Source: Methylovirgula ligni | GTDB taxonomy: Bacteria > Pseudomonadota > Alphaproteobacteria > Rhizobiales > Beijerinckiaceae | Length of the DNA: 64,000 bases | Assembly: GCF_004135935.1 (NCBI RefSeq) | Contig: NZ_CP025086.1 | Span: 1,984,001 to 2,048,000 of the forward strand | Direction of reading: 5' to 3' | Part shown: positions 49,745 through 60,694 of the stretch, one piece after another | Layout: each line of letters starts with the position of its first letter | How positions within the stretch are numbered: the first letter of the stretch is position 1 | Translations under genes and position numbers: made by a program | Notes under the pieces: generated by a model | Databases searched by the model: none | The model's input: the letters and a program-made list of their open reading frames with translations, nothing else | What the model was told of the DNA's origin: nothing

Positions 49745-50275
49745 TTACGGCAGTGCATCAAACCCTTCGCCAAAGCCGTTGAGCGCCAGCGGAATGCCAA
49801 TCCCTTCTTCCGGGGTCTGGAAGATGATGAAGGTGGCATTATGGCCGTTACGCAACTCGCCGATCAGTTTGTCGTCCATGACGACCTCCGCCACGCAGCC
49901 GGTCGGCAGGCAGCGCACGAAGCCGGCGCGGCCGACATCGATGCTGTCGATCTTGAGCCCGAGCCCGGACGGCAGCAGCACGCCGAGCGGCGCGATGACG
50001 CGCAAGAGCCTGCTCTTGCCGTCCGCCGTTTTGAGGACGATGACGACAAGATTGATGTTCGGCCGATCATCGGCGGCGACACTTTGCAACAGGGCGCATT
50101 GCTCGCGCTGGGCGCCGGGCGGCGTCTCGCAGCGGATTTCCCAATCGCCGTGCTTGGATTTGATGACGCCCTGAGCCAGGGCCGTTTGCGGCGCAACGCC
50201 GGCGAAGAACGAAAAGAAGATCAGGAGAAAAGGCAGCCCGGCGGCGAAACGGCGTAGTCCGGTCAAATCGGTCAT
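49745..50275 (-). CDS. Invasion-associated locus B (IalB) family protein
   Basis: Exported protein of 176 residues. The signal peptide (FLLIFFSFFAGVAPQTALAQG) is followed by the typical IalB start KSKHGDWEIRCETPPGAQREQCALLQ and then LVVIVLKTADGK. The mid-part LRVIAPLGVLLPSGLGLKID and the late FVRCLPTGCVAEV with paired cysteines are diagnostic. IalB is linked with erythrocyte invasion in Bartonella, but the family is widespread in free-living relatives, so no virulence role is implied. It is upstream of the lipoprotein gene, 88 bases away. Confidence 0.92.
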   Translation of the reverse strand: MTDLTGLRRFAAGLPFLLIFFSFFAGVAPQTALAQGVIKSKHGDWEIRCETPPGAQREQCALLQSVAADDRPNINLVVIVLKTADGKSRLLRVIAPLGVLLPSGLGLKIDSIDVGRAGFVRCLPTGCVAEVVMDDKLIGELRNGHNATFIIFQTPEEGIGIPLALNGFGEGFDALP

Positions 50276-50703
50276 GCTCTGTTCTCGTGCGGTTCGCGGC
50301 CTCCAGTGCCGTCTTCACACCAGCGAAACCGGCAAATGCGCCGCTTGCCCCGCGCGCGAATCGTGGCCGCGGGTGCAAACCGGAGCATTTTCATTAACCG
50401 ATCACGGGTGGAAGGCAAATCTGGGACGCGAAGCTGTCCGCCGGAGGCTGATGGGGGAGATCGGATCGGCGCCGTTCACGCAAATTTTGAGCCATCGCGG
50501 CGCAAACAAATGATCACCTGCCCGCGACATCTCGGCATCCCCAATCGCAGCGCCGATACCCGGGCAGAGCTTGCGTTTTAACTTGCGAAATGTCTACTTG
50601 ATCTAAATAAGTTCATGTGGTTGGAACCAACCGGCCACACGCTCGTGCCGCTTCGGATCGGCAGCGAAACGCGACAAGTGGTGAAGGGGAGCGACGAAAG
50701 TTC
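50276..50703. other. Intergenic region between the IalB gene and ctaC
   Basis: A 428-base stretch between divergent genes. I see no convincing gene in it; the short open frames have no family features or ribosome sites. The last 120 bases before ctaC are A/T-richer (GTTTTAACTTGCGAAATGTC, then TTGATCTAAATAAG) and probably carry the promoter of the oxidase cluster. No single promoter can be fixed. Confidence 0.6.
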
Positions 50704-51579
50704 ATGAAATCTCCGCACATTCTCGGCCGTCGGCTGAAGCATCGTGGCGCCTTGGCTTTGTCGGCGGCGCTGCTCCTTTGTGCCGCCGCGGCAACACCCG
50801 CGCTGGCCCAGCTCGGCCATGCCGCACCGGGGCAGATCGGCCTCCAGACTCCTGTGACCCCGATCGCCGATGAAATCCACACCTTCTATAATGACATCCT
50901 GACCCCGATCATCGTCGTGGTCAGCGTCTTCGTCGGCGCTCTGCTGTTGATCGTGATTTTCCGCTTCAACGAAAAGGCCAACCCGACTCCTTCGACGCTC
51001 ACCCATAACACCTTGCTCGAAGTCGCCTGGACCATCCTGCCAGTGCTGATTCTCGTCTTCATCGCCATTCCGTCATTCCGGCTGCTCGATCATGAATTGG
51101 TGATTCCAAAGACGGATCTGACGGTTAAGGTCACCGGCCATCAATGGTACTGGACTTATGCTTATCCGGGCGGCGGCTTCGATTTCGATTCCTACATTGT
51201 GGCGGACAAGGATCTGAAGCCGGGTCAGCTGCGCCAGCTCGCCGTCGACAATGAGGCGGTGGTGCCGGTCAACAAGACCGTGCTGGTTCAGGTGACGGCC
51301 ACCGACGTCATCCACTCCTTCACTGTGCCGTCCTTTGGCGTCCGCATCGACGCGGTCCCCGGCCGGCTCAACCAGACGTGGTTCCGCGCCACCAAGGAGG
51401 GGATCTATTACGGGCAGTGCTCGAAGCTTTGCGGCGAGGATCACGCCTATATGCCGATCGCCTTCCGTGTCGTGAGCGACGCCGAATATGCCGCTTGGTT
51501 GGTGGACGCCAAAAAGAAGTTCTCGTCCAACCCCTTGCCGCGCTATGCGGAGGCGGGGCTGGCGGCAGTCAAGAATTAG
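50704..51579 (+). CDS. ctaC: Cytochrome c oxidase subunit II
   Basis: CuA-bearing subunit of the aa3 oxidase, taking electrons from cytochrome c; 291 residues. A cleavable signal (ALALSAALLLCAAAATPALAQ) and two membrane helices (ILTPIIVVVSVFVGALLLIV and VAWTILPVLILVFIAIPS) precede the periplasmic cupredoxin domain. CuA ligands are in YYGQCSKLCGEDHAYM (two Cys, His, Met) and DVIHSFTVPSFG. GHQWYWTYAYPG is the aromatic electron-entry patch. ATG 50704 starts the signal peptide; GTGAAGGGGAG is upstream. It opens a long co-directional cluster. Confidence 0.96.
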   Translation: MKSPHILGRRLKHRGALALSAALLLCAAAATPALAQLGHAAPGQIGLQTPVTPIADEIHTFYNDILTPIIVVVSVFVGALLLIVIFRFNEKANPTPSTLTHNTLLEVAWTILPVLILVFIAIPSFRLLDHELVIPKTDLTVKVTGHQWYWTYAYPGGGFDFDSYIVADKDLKPGQLRQLAVDNEAVVPVNKTVLVQVTATDVIHSFTVPSFGVRIDAVPGRLNQTWFRATKEGIYYGQCSKLCGEDHAYMPIAFRVVSDAEYAAWLVDAKKKFSSNPLPRYAEAGLAAVKN

Positions 51580-51608
51580 GCTTTGGCGTCGAACCAGCGA
51601 TAATATAA

Positions 51609-53297
<1,689 letters not shown>

Positions 53298-53352
53298 GAT
53301 CGAGCGGCTCCGATGAGCCGCTCTTCTCACAGCAAGGCGATGTCGGACTGAA

Positions 53353-54294
53353 ATGAGTGTGATCGACGATAACAGCGCCGGCGGTTCCGGATTGACGGCG
53401 ATTTCGACCGCCGAGCCGCGCGATTATCTCGCGCTGGTCAAGCCGCGGGTGATGCAGCTTGTCGTCGTCACCGCGCTCGCCGGCATTCTGCTTGCGCCGC
53501 ATCCGGTAAATTTCATCATCGGACTCAGTTCGCTGCTTTGCATCGCCGTCGGCGCGGGCGCCTCCGGCGCGCTGAATATGTGGTACGATTCCGATATCGA
53601 TGCCGTCATGCGGCGTACCGCCAAGCGGCCGATTCCCACCGGGCGGATCACGCGGCCGGAGGTTCTGGCTTTCGGCCTTATCCTGTCGGGCTTCGCGGTG
53701 CTGACGCTCTATCTCGTCGCCAATGCGCTCGCCGCGGCGCTGCTCGCCTTCACGATCTTCTTTTATATCGTGATCTATACGATGTGGCTGAAGCGCGCGA
53801 CGCCGCAGAACATCGTTATCGGGGGCGCCGCCGGGGCGCTTCCGCCGATCGTCGGCTATGCGGCCGCGACAGGGCATATCGCCGTGGCGCCTCTCGTTCT
53901 CTTCGGTTTGATTTTCGCCTGGACGCCGCCGCATTTCTGGGCGTTGGCGCTGGCGCGCACCACTGACTATGGCGCCGCCGGCGTGCCGATGATGCCGAAC
54001 GTCAAGGGCGCCGATCACACGCGTCTCGAGATCCTCATCTACAGCCTGATTCTCGCTGCGATCGGTGTGCTGCCCACGGCGCTCGGCTTCGCCTCTTATG
54101 TTTATGGCGCTTTCGCTTTGGTGCTCGGCGTGGAATTCATCCGCCGCGCCATTCTCGTCTTCCGCGTGCGCGAGGGCGACGGTGCGAACAAGACGGCGAT
54201 GGGGCTCTTCTGGTTCTCGATCGTCTATCTCTATGTGCTCTTCGCCGAATTGCTGGTCGAGCGGGTCATCTACGTCATCGAGGTTCTACGATGA
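53353..54294 (+). CDS. ctaB: Protoheme IX farnesyltransferase (heme O synthase)
   Basis: Adds a farnesyl group to heme B, making heme O on the way to heme A. The 313-residue UbiA-superfamily membrane protein has the prenyl-diphosphate motif [19 protein letters not shown] (about residue 77) and a second Asp-rich region near [27 protein letters not shown] is the typical start. About eight or nine membrane helices are present. Its stop codon overlaps the start of the tiny coxF gene (ATGATG/TGA junction). Confidence 0.96.
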   Translation: MSVIDDNSAGGSGLTAISTAEPRDYLALVKPRVMQLVVVTALAGILLAPHPVNFIIGLSSLLCIAVGAGASGALNMWYDSDIDAVMRRTAKRPIPTGRITRPEVLAFGLILSGFAVLTLYLVANALAAALLAFTIFFYIVIYTMWLKRATPQNIVIGGAAGALPPIVGYAAATGHIAVAPLVLFGLIFAWTPPHFWALALARTTDYGAAGVPMMPNVKGADHTRLEILIYSLILAAIGVLPTALGFASYVYGAFALVLGVEFIRRAILVFRVREGDGANKTAMGLFWFSIVYLYVLFAELLVERVIYVIEVLR

Positions 54295-54461
54295 TGTCTT
54301 ACGAGATCGATCCGAAAGGCGTGACGCTGACACCCGAGCAGGTGCGCAGCCGCCGCCTGCGCAATATCGCGATCGCTCTCGTCGTCGGCGCTCTCGTCAT
54401 CCTGTTCTATGCGGTGACGATCGTGAAGCTCGGCCCCGGCGTCCTCAAGCCGCCGATATAG
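54291..54461 (+). CDS. Small oxidase-cluster membrane protein, CoxF-like
   Basis: A 56-residue protein with a polar N-terminus ([22 protein letters not shown]) and one membrane helix ([23 protein letters not shown]). A tiny protein of this design lies between ctaB and ctaG in many alphaproteobacteria and is often called CoxF; its role is unclear. It overlaps the ctaB stop, starting at ATG 54291 or 54294, and ends 9 bases before ctaG. Confidence 0.85.
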   Translation: MMSYEIDPKGVTLTPEQVRSRRLRNIAIALVVGALVILFYAVTIVKLGPGVLKPPI

Positions 54462-54470
54462 AGGCAAAAG

Positions 54471-55085
54471 ATGGCGGCTCCCGAACAACATCAATATCCG
54501 CGCCGCGCGAAAGGCCCGCGCCAGGGGCTGGTTGCTTTCGGCGTTGTCGCCGTGGTGATCGGAATGCTCGGCATGTCGTTCGCCGCGATTCCGCTTTATC
54601 GCGCTTTCTGCTCCGCGACGGGTTTCGCTGGCACGACTCAGGTGCGCCGCGCCGCTCCGGCACAAGAGGGCAAGCGCGTCGTCATGGTTCACCTCGACGC
54701 CAATGTGGCGCCGGGCCTCGCGCTCGCCTTCGCGCCGGAAGTGTCCGAAGTCTCCGTGCGCACCGGGCAGACGGCGACGGTGTTTTTCAAGGTCACCAAT
54801 CTCTCCGACCACGAGCAAAGCGCCCGCGCCGTCTATAATGTGACGCCCGGACAGACCGGCGCCTACTTCGACAAGATCGCCTGCTTCTGCTTCAGCGAGC
54901 AGCATTTCGGTCCGCATCAGACGGTCGAAATGCCGGTCGTCTTCTTTCTCGATCCGGCGCTTGAGAAGGATGAGACGATGAGCGGCATCGACGAGGTTTC
55001 GCTGTCTTACACTTTCTATCCGTCGCGCGATGCGCGGCCGGTGACGGCGGCTCAGGCAAATGGCAAGGAGCCGCCGCGACTTTGA
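54471..55085 (+). CDS. ctaG: Cytochrome c oxidase assembly protein CtaG (Cox11)
   Basis: Delivers copper to the CuB site of subunit I; 204 residues. One membrane helix ([28 protein letters not shown]) is followed by the periplasmic domain. The first Cys is in [14 protein letters not shown], and the copper-binding pair is IACFCFSEQ (about residue 143). MPVVFFLDP and ITLSYTFY-like [10 protein letters not shown] are family signatures. It is 9 bases after the coxF-like gene. Confidence 0.95.
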   Translation: MAAPEQHQYPRRAKGPRQGLVAFGVVAVVIGMLGMSFAAIPLYRAFCSATGFAGTTQVRRAAPAQEGKRVVMVHLDANVAPGLALAFAPEVSEVSVRTGQTATVFFKVTNLSDHEQSARAVYNVTPGQTGAYFDKIACFCFSEQHFGPHQTVEMPVVFFLDPALEKDETMSGIDEVSLSYTFYPSRDARPVTAAQANGKEPPRL

Positions 55086-55170
55086 ACGAGTGACTCGAGA
55101 GCAGGAAGCAGCGGCTCGGATGAAAACGGCCGTGGGGGGCAGAAGCTCCGAAGAGACGAGAGGGAACGAA

Positions 55171-56034
55171 ATGTCTGACGTGCATGCCAAGCCCAATCAT
55201 TCATATCATCTCGTCGATCCGAGCCCGTGGCCGATTCTTGGCGCCATCGGCGCCTTCCTCATGGCGCTCGGCGCGATCATGTGGATGAAGGCGATCCCCG
55301 TCGACGGGTTGAAACCCGGCAGCTATATTTTCGGTGTTGGCCTCATCGCCGTTCTCTTTGTCATGGCCGCCTGGTGGCTGGACGTGATCAAGGAGGCGCA
55401 GACCCCCGGCGTTCACTCGCCGATCGTCTCGCTCGGCCTGCGCTACGGCATGATTCTCTTCATCGCCTCGGAAGTCATGTTCTTCGTCGCCTGGTTCTGG
55501 GCCTTTTTCGACGCGGCTTTGTTTCCGGGCGCGCCGATCGAATATGCGCGCACCGCATTCACCGGCGGTCACTGGCCGCCGAAGGGCATCGAGTCGATCG
55601 ACCCGTGGCATTTCCCGCTGCTCAACACGCTCATTCTGTTGACCTCCGGCACGACGGTCACCTGGGCGCATCACGCGCTGCTCAACAATGATCGCAAGGG
55701 TCTGGTGAACGGGCTCATCCTGACGGTGCTGCTCGGCATCTGCTTCACCTGCGTGCAGGCCTATGAATACGCCCACGCGCCCTTCGCGTTTAAGGGCTCG
55801 ATCTATGGCGCGACCTTCTTCATGGCGACGGGCTTCCACGGCTTCCACGTCATCATCGGCACGATCTTCCTGACCGTCTGCCTGCTGCGCGCGCTGGCCG
55901 GGCAATTCACACCGCAGCACCACCTCGGCTTCGAATTCGCAGCCTGGTATTGGCATTTCGTCGACGTCGTCTGGCTGTTCCTTTTCTCCTGCATCTATGT
56001 CTGGGGATCGTGGGGCGGCCCATTCGAGCATTGA
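55171..56034 (+). CDS. ctaE: Cytochrome c oxidase subunit III
   Basis: Non-catalytic subunit that binds lipids and supports proton uptake; 287 residues with seven membrane helices. The start [20 protein letters not shown] is the typical opening. [41 protein letters not shown] and [19 protein letters not shown] are diagnostic, and the end [14 protein letters not shown] closes it. ATG 55171 is chosen over the longer frame to 55060, because AGGGAACGA precedes it and the family begins there. Confidence 0.96.
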   Translation: MSDVHAKPNHSYHLVDPSPWPILGAIGAFLMALGAIMWMKAIPVDGLKPGSYIFGVGLIAVLFVMAAWWLDVIKEAQTPGVHSPIVSLGLRYGMILFIASEVMFFVAWFWAFFDAALFPGAPIEYARTAFTGGHWPPKGIESIDPWHFPLLNTLILLTSGTTVTWAHHALLNNDRKGLVNGLILTVLLGICFTCVQAYEYAHAPFAFKGSIYGATFFMATGFHGFHVIIGTIFLTVCLLRALAGQFTPQHHLGFEFAAWYWHFVDVVWLFLFSCIYVWGSWGGPFEH

Positions 56035-56087
56035 GCCGCGGTTAAGGCTTGCGTCCGGCGGCTGCCGGGCGCAAGAAGGCCGCCATC

Positions 56088-56498
56088 ATGAGCGATGTTG
56101 AAAGCAGCGGCGCCGGCAAGTCCGTGGACTTGCCTACGGCAATCTGGCGCGGTGTCGCCGGCCGGTGTCCGCGGTGCGGTCACGGCAAATTGTTCTCCAG
56201 ATTGCTGACGGTCGCGCCGGGCTGCACCGCCTGCGGGCTGAGCTATGGTTTCGCCGATCCCGGCGACGGCCCGGCCGTTTTCGTGATGCTCTTCGCCGGC
56301 TTTCTGATCGTCGGACTGGCGCTTTTCCTCGAAGTGACCTACGAGCCGCCCTATTGGGTTTATTTCGTCGTCTTTCCGCCGCTGACGATCCTTGTCTGCC
56401 TCGGGCTTCTGCGGCCGTTGAAAGGCATCCTGCTCACGCTGCAATATCGCAACAAGGCCGAGCAGGGCCGCATCGAGAATTTGACGACAGATGACTGA
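56088..56498 (+). CDS. DUF983 membrane protein
   Basis: A 136-residue protein with a zinc-ribbon-like start (GRCPRCGHGKLF, then GCTACGLSYGF, two CxxC pairs) and two membrane helices (AVFVMLFAGFLIVGLALFLEV and WVYFVVFPPLTILVCLGLL). This family is typical of alphaproteobacterial oxidase clusters between ctaE and SURF1, but its function has not been settled. It overlaps the SURF1 start by 8 bases. Confidence 0.9.
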   Translation: MSDVESSGAGKSVDLPTAIWRGVAGRCPRCGHGKLFSRLLTVAPGCTACGLSYGFADPGDGPAVFVMLFAGFLIVGLALFLEVTYEPPYWVYFVVFPPLTILVCLGLLRPLKGILLTLQYRNKAEQGRIENLTTDD

Positions 56499-57264
56499 CG
56501 CACCGGCGCGCAAGGGGCTTCTTGTGCCTTTGCTCTTCGTTCTCGCCGGGACGGGCATTCTCGTCTGGCTCGGCCTCTGGCAATTGCACCGCCTCACCTG
56601 GAAAGACGCGCTGATCGCCAGGATCGCGGCGCGCAGCACTGCCGCGCCGCAGCCGCTGCCCATGCCCGCCGCCTGGCCGGGGCTCAAACCCGACGACTAT
56701 GAATATCTGCATGTCTCGGCGCAGGGCCATTTCGACAATGCCAAGGAAGTTCTGGTCTTCCGCACGCAGGGCCCGCGCGATCTCGGTGCCGGCTATCTGG
56801 TGCTGACGCCGCTGATCCTGGCTTCCGGGGATGAAGTCATCGTCGACCGCGGCTTCATCCCGACCGATCTCGCCGCCAAATCGTCCCGCCCGCAGAGCGA
56901 GATCGAGGGCGAGGTGACGGTCACCGGCCTGATGCGATCGCCGCAGGACCGCAATTTCTTCACCCCCGCCGACGACCCGGCCCACGGCCTCTATTTCACC
57001 CGCGATCCGGCGGCGATCGCGGCGCATTTCGGGCTCACCCGTGCGGCGCCCTTCGTCATCGATCAGGACAAGATCGCGATCCCCGGCGGCTGGCCGGAGG
57101 GCGGCGCGACCATCGGCAACATCCCCAATAACCATATGGAATATGCGCTGACCTGGTTCGGCGGCGCCATCGGCCTGTGGGTCGTCTTCGGCACCCATCT
57201 TTTCCGGGTCTGGCGGGAGTGGCGGCAGGGGCGGCGGTCAGAGCACCAGCCTGCAAAGCCTTAA
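56491..57264 (+). CDS. SURF1-family oxidase assembly protein
   Basis: Inner-membrane protein involved in heme a insertion into subunit I; 257 residues. Two membrane helices frame a periplasmic domain: LLVPLLFVLAGTGILVWLGLWQLHRLTWK at the start and ALTWFGGAIGLWVVFGTHLF at the end. EYLHVSAQGHFDNAKEVLVF, GAGYLVLTPLI and VIVDRGFIPTDL are family signatures, and NNHMEYALTWFGGA is the classic last motif. It overlaps the DUF983 gene by 8 bases. It is often called shyI or surf1. Confidence 0.94.
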   Translation: MTDAPARKGLLVPLLFVLAGTGILVWLGLWQLHRLTWKDALIARIAARSTAAPQPLPMPAAWPGLKPDDYEYLHVSAQGHFDNAKEVLVFRTQGPRDLGAGYLVLTPLILASGDEVIVDRGFIPTDLAAKSSRPQSEIEGEVTVTGLMRSPQDRNFFTPADDPAHGLYFTRDPAAIAAHFGLTRAAPFVIDQDKIAIPGGWPEGGATIGNIPNNHMEYALTWFGGAIGLWVVFGTHLFRVWREWRQGRRSEHQPAKP

Positions 57265-57368
57265 GCCTAATTCTTGGCCACCCCGACGGGGCAGGGCGGG
57301 CAAAAATCCCCGCCGCCACGGTTTTGTGTTAAACCAGCGCGGAATCGGTCAAAACCCAGGCTTTGAGC

Positions 57369-58796
57369 GTGAAATATATTTCCACCCGCGGCACGGCGCC
57401 TTCGCTGTCCTTTACCGATGCGCTGATCGCGGGCCTCGGCGAGGACGGCGGGCTTTATCTGCCGCATTCCTATCCGCGGCTGACGCCGGCCGAGATCGCC
57501 GGCTTCGCCGGCCGGCCTTATGCCGCCGTGGCGGAGGCCGTCCTCTGGCCCTTCGTCGCCGGGACGATCGATCGCGCGGCCTTGCGGGCGATGATCGAGG
57601 CCGCCTACGGCTCTTTCGACCATGTCGCCGTCGCGCCGCTCTCGCAGCTTGGCGACAATCTCTTTCTGCTCGAACTGTTCCACGGGCCGACCCTCGCCTT
57701 CAAGGATCTGGCCATGCAGCTCCTCGGCCGGCTGATGCAGCACGTCCTTGCCGGGCGCGGCCAGCGCGCGACCATCGTCGGCGCGACCTCGGGCGATACG
57801 GGCGCCGCCGCCATCGCCGCCTTTCAGGGCCTGCCGGAAGTCGATGTTTTCATCCTGTATCCGCACGGGCGAGTCTCCGACGTGCAGCGCCGGCAGATGA
57901 CGACAGTCGCGGCGGACAATGTCCACACGATCGCGCTCGAAGGCACGTTCGATGACGCGCAGAACATGGTGAAGGGCCTGTTCGGCGATAAAAAATTCCG
58001 CGACGAATTCTCGCTCGCCGGCGTCAATTCGATCAATTGGGCGCGCGTGGCGGCGCAGGTCGTCTATTATTTCACGAGCGCGGTGGCGCTTGGCGCGCCG
58101 CACCGGCGGGTCTCATTCGCCGTGCCGACAGGCAATTTCGGCGATATTCTTGCGGGCTGGGTGGCCAAGCAAATGGGGCTGCCGATCGAGCGGCTCGTCA
58201 TCGCCACCAACGCCAATGACATTCTCGTGCGCACGCTGGAGACCGGCCGCTACGAGACCGGCAAGGTCGAGGCCACACAATCGCCCTCAATGGACATACA
58301 AGTGTCCTCGAATTTCGAGCGGCTTTTGTTCGAAGCCTATGGGCGGGATGCCGCGGCCGTGCGCCGGCTGATGAATTCCCTGCAGCAATCGGGCAGCTTT
58401 TCGCTCGATGCCGGACCGCTTGCGGCGATCCGCGACGAATTCGACGCCGTGCGCGTCGGCGAAACCGAAACAAGTGAGGAGATCGCGCGTGTGTGGCGCG
58501 AGACGCAGAGATTGATCGATCCACATACCGCCGTCGGTGTCGGCGCCGCGCGGGCCGCTTTGGCGGCGCGGCAGAATGTTCCGACAATCGTGCTCGGCAC
58601 GGCGCATCCGGCTAAGTTCCCCGCCGCGATCGAGCGCGCGACCGGCCAGCATCCGCCGTTGCCGCCGCACCTCGCCGACCTCGCGACGCGGCCGGAATAT
58701 TTCGACGTGCTGCCCAACGATCAGAGCAAAGTCGCGGCCTATATCCGCGAGACTTTGCACGCACCGCACGCGGGCGCGAAGAGGGCGGCCTCATGA
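57369..58796 (+). CDS. thrC: Threonine synthase
   Basis: PLP enzyme that makes threonine from O-phosphohomoserine; 475 residues, the long class II type. KYISTRGTAPSLSFTDALIAGLGEDGGLYLP (in pieces) is the classic N-terminus. The PLP lysine is in HGPTLAFKDLAMQ (about residue 112), and the PLP phosphate loop is FAVPTGNFGDILAGW. GATSGDTGAAAIAAFQG follows the lysine. I prefer GTG 57369, since the family starts at KY; TTG 57363 is in frame. It is about 104 bases after SURF1 and overlaps the next M16 gene in an ATGA junction. Confidence 0.95.
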   Translation: MKYISTRGTAPSLSFTDALIAGLGEDGGLYLPHSYPRLTPAEIAGFAGRPYAAVAEAVLWPFVAGTIDRAALRAMIEAAYGSFDHVAVAPLSQLGDNLFLLELFHGPTLAFKDLAMQLLGRLMQHVLAGRGQRATIVGATSGDTGAAAIAAFQGLPEVDVFILYPHGRVSDVQRRQMTTVAADNVHTIALEGTFDDAQNMVKGLFGDKKFRDEFSLAGVNSINWARVAAQVVYYFTSAVALGAPHRRVSFAVPTGNFGDILAGWVAKQMGLPIERLVIATNANDILVRTLETGRYETGKVEATQSPSMDIQVSSNFERLLFEAYGRDAAAVRRLMNSLQQSGSFSLDAGPLAAIRDEFDAVRVGETETSEEIARVWRETQRLIDPHTAVGVGAARAALAARQNVPTIVLGTAHPAKFPAAIERATGQHPPLPPHLADLATRPEYFDVLPNDQSKVAAYIRETLHAPHAGAKRAAS

Positions 58797-60055
58797 GTGT
58801 CGAGATCACGACCCTGCCATCTGGCCTGCGTGTCGTCACCGACCGTATGCCGCATCTCGAAACCGTCTCGCTCGGGGTCTGGGTGGCGGCGGGATCGCGG
58901 CACGAGCGTCCGCGCGAGCGCGGCCTGTCGCATCTCCTCGAACATATGGCCTTCAAGGGCACGCGGCGCCGCTCGGCGCGCGACATCGCCGAAGAAATCG
59001 AAAATGCCGGCGGTGATCTCAATGCAGCGACCGGCGTCGAGCAGACCGCTTATTACGCGCATGTGCTCGCGGGCGATGCCGGGCTTGCCATCGACATTCT
59101 TTCCGACATCCTGACCGACAGCGTCTTCGACAAGGAAGAGCTGGAGCGCGAGAAGGAAGTCATCATTCAGGAGATCGGCGCAGCGGAGGATACGCCCGAC
59201 GATCTCGTTTTCGACCTCTTCAACGCCGCCGCCTTTCCGGAGCAGCCGATTGGCTCGCCCATCCTCGGCACGCGCGAGCATGTGCGCGCCTTCGACCGTT
59301 CGATGATCGCGGATTATCTCGCCAATCGCTATTGCAGCGGCGTGACGATCGTCGGCGCCGCCGGCGCGCTCGAACATGCCCGGATCGTCGAGGCCGCTGC
59401 GGCGCGTTTCGCTGCGCTGCCGGTGCAAGCCGCGGAGGCGGCGCCTCTGGCCCGCTATGCCGGCGGCGAGCTGCGCGTCAGCCGGCGGCTCGAACAGGTC
59501 CATGTCGTCATCGGCTTCGAGAGTCTGTCCTATGCGACGCCCGCCTATTACGCGGCGCAAGTCTTCGCCAATGCGGTCGGCGGCGGCATGTCCTCGCGGC
59601 TCTTTCAAGAGGTGCGCGAAAAGCGCGGGCTCGCCTATTCCGTCTATTCCTTCCATTGGGGCTATGCGGACACCGGCCTTTTCGGCTTCTATGCCGCCAC
59701 CAGCAAGGAGCAGGTGCGCGAGCTGATGCCGGTGGCGCTCGAGTGCATCGCCAACGCGGTCGTGGACCTGAGCGAGGCCGAAGTCGAGCGCGCCAAGGCC
59801 CAGATGAAGGTCTCGCTGCTCACGGCGCTGGAATCCTCGATTGCCCGCTCGGAGCAGATCGCCCGGCAGATTCTTGCATTTGGCCGCGTCCTGACACGTG
59901 ACGAAATCCTGCAAAAGGTCGATAATCTCACTGTCGCGGAAGTTCGCGACGCGGGTGCCGCGGCCTTGCGCTCGGCGCCGACCGTTGCCGCGGTCGGGCC
60001 GGTCAGCAAGGTTCCCACGCCCGATCGTGTGCGCGCATTCCTCGGACGGACCTGA
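58793..60055 (+). CDS. M16 peptidase, mitochondrial processing peptidase-like
   Basis: Zinc peptidase of 420 residues, closest in look to the beta subunit of the mitochondrial processing peptidase. The zinc motif HLLEHMAFKGT is at about residue 44, with the third Glu in the downstream EVIIQEIGAAEDTPDDLVFD. QEVREKRGLAYSVYSFHW is the substrate region. No signal peptide is present. Its ATG overlaps the thrC stop (ATGA), so the two are coupled. The thrC-M16 order is conserved in Hyphomicrobiales as far as I recall. Confidence 0.92.
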   Translation: MSVEITTLPSGLRVVTDRMPHLETVSLGVWVAAGSRHERPRERGLSHLLEHMAFKGTRRRSARDIAEEIENAGGDLNAATGVEQTAYYAHVLAGDAGLAIDILSDILTDSVFDKEELEREKEVIIQEIGAAEDTPDDLVFDLFNAAAFPEQPIGSPILGTREHVRAFDRSMIADYLANRYCSGVTIVGAAGALEHARIVEAAAARFAALPVQAAEAAPLARYAGGELRVSRRLEQVHVVIGFESLSYATPAYYAAQVFANAVGGGMSSRLFQEVREKRGLAYSVYSFHWGYADTGLFGFYAATSKEQVRELMPVALECIANAVVDLSEAEVERAKAQMKVSLLTALESSIARSEQIARQILAFGRVLTRDEILQKVDNLTVAEVRDAGAAALRSAPTVAAVGPVSKVPTPDRVRAFLGRT

Positions 60056-60069
60056 GGGGAGGCATCGGC

Positions 60070-60684
60070 TTGGCTCTGTTTCGGCTCGGTGTGCCGAGTG
60101 AGATCAGCAATCTGGTTCGCGGTGAGGGTGTGTATCTGCGCCCGCCCGAAGCGCGCGACTATGAGGCCTGGTCGGATCTGCGCGAAAAGAGCCGCGCCTT
60201 TCTCACCCCGTGGGAGCCGACATGGCCGGGCGATGACTTGACCCGTACCTCGTTCCGCCGCAGGCTGCGCCGCAATCTGCAGGAAATGACGAATGATGAG
60301 GCCTATCCCTTTCTCATCTTTCGCGATGAGGACGAGAGGCTCGTCGGCGGTCTGACGCTCGGGCAAGTCAAGCGCGGCGTCGCCCAATCGGCGACGCTCG
60401 GCTATTGGATGGGGATGCCTCACGCGGGCCAGGGATTGATGTCGCGGGCGGTCAGGGCGATGACGGGCTATGCCTTCACCTCCCTGCGTCTGCATCGAAT
60501 CGAGGCGGCCTGTCTGCCGCATAACGCAGCGTCGATCCGGCTGCTGGAACGCGTCGGCTTCAAGAGGGAAGGACTTGCGCGGGCCTATTTGCGGATCAAT
60601 GGGCTCTGGCAGGACCATCTTCTCTATGCGCTTTTGGAAACTGACCCGCTGCCCCTGCGGGTCGCGCGGCGCGATCGCGGCTGA
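60070..60684 (+). CDS. GNAT acetyltransferase, RimJ/RimL type
   Basis: N-acetyltransferase of 204 residues. VYLRPPEARDYEAWSDLREKS is the typical RimJ start. The acetyl-CoA loop is YWMGMPHAGQGLMSRAVRAM (about residue 118), and HRIEAACLPHNAASIRLLERVGFKREG is the standard late motif. Its target may be a ribosomal or other protein N-terminus, or a small amine; this cannot be told. It begins at TTG 60070 after GAGGGGAGG. It sits between the M16 gene and the EAL gene on one transcript. Confidence 0.88.
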   Translation: MALFRLGVPSEISNLVRGEGVYLRPPEARDYEAWSDLREKSRAFLTPWEPTWPGDDLTRTSFRRRLRRNLQEMTNDEAYPFLIFRDEDERLVGGLTLGQVKRGVAQSATLGYWMGMPHAGQGLMSRAVRAMTGYAFTSLRLHRIEAACLPHNAASIRLLERVGFKREGLARAYLRINGLWQDHLLYALLETDPLPLRVARRDRG

Positions 60685-60694
60685 GTGGAGAGAG

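Noticed and set aside
50274-50581. Short plus-strand open frames in the gap before ctaC
   Set aside because: No ribosome sites, no family features, and they overlap the IalB promoter side. Treated as non-coding.
50598-50611. TTGATCTAAATAAG as an FNR/FixK box before ctaC
   Set aside because: Only the left half fits TTGAT-N4-ATCAA; the right half does not match.
60470-60694. A longer EAL protein starting within the GNAT gene at 60470
   Set aside because: The signal peptide begins at ATG 60695 with GGAGAG ahead. The earlier part is an out-of-frame reading of the acetyltransferase.
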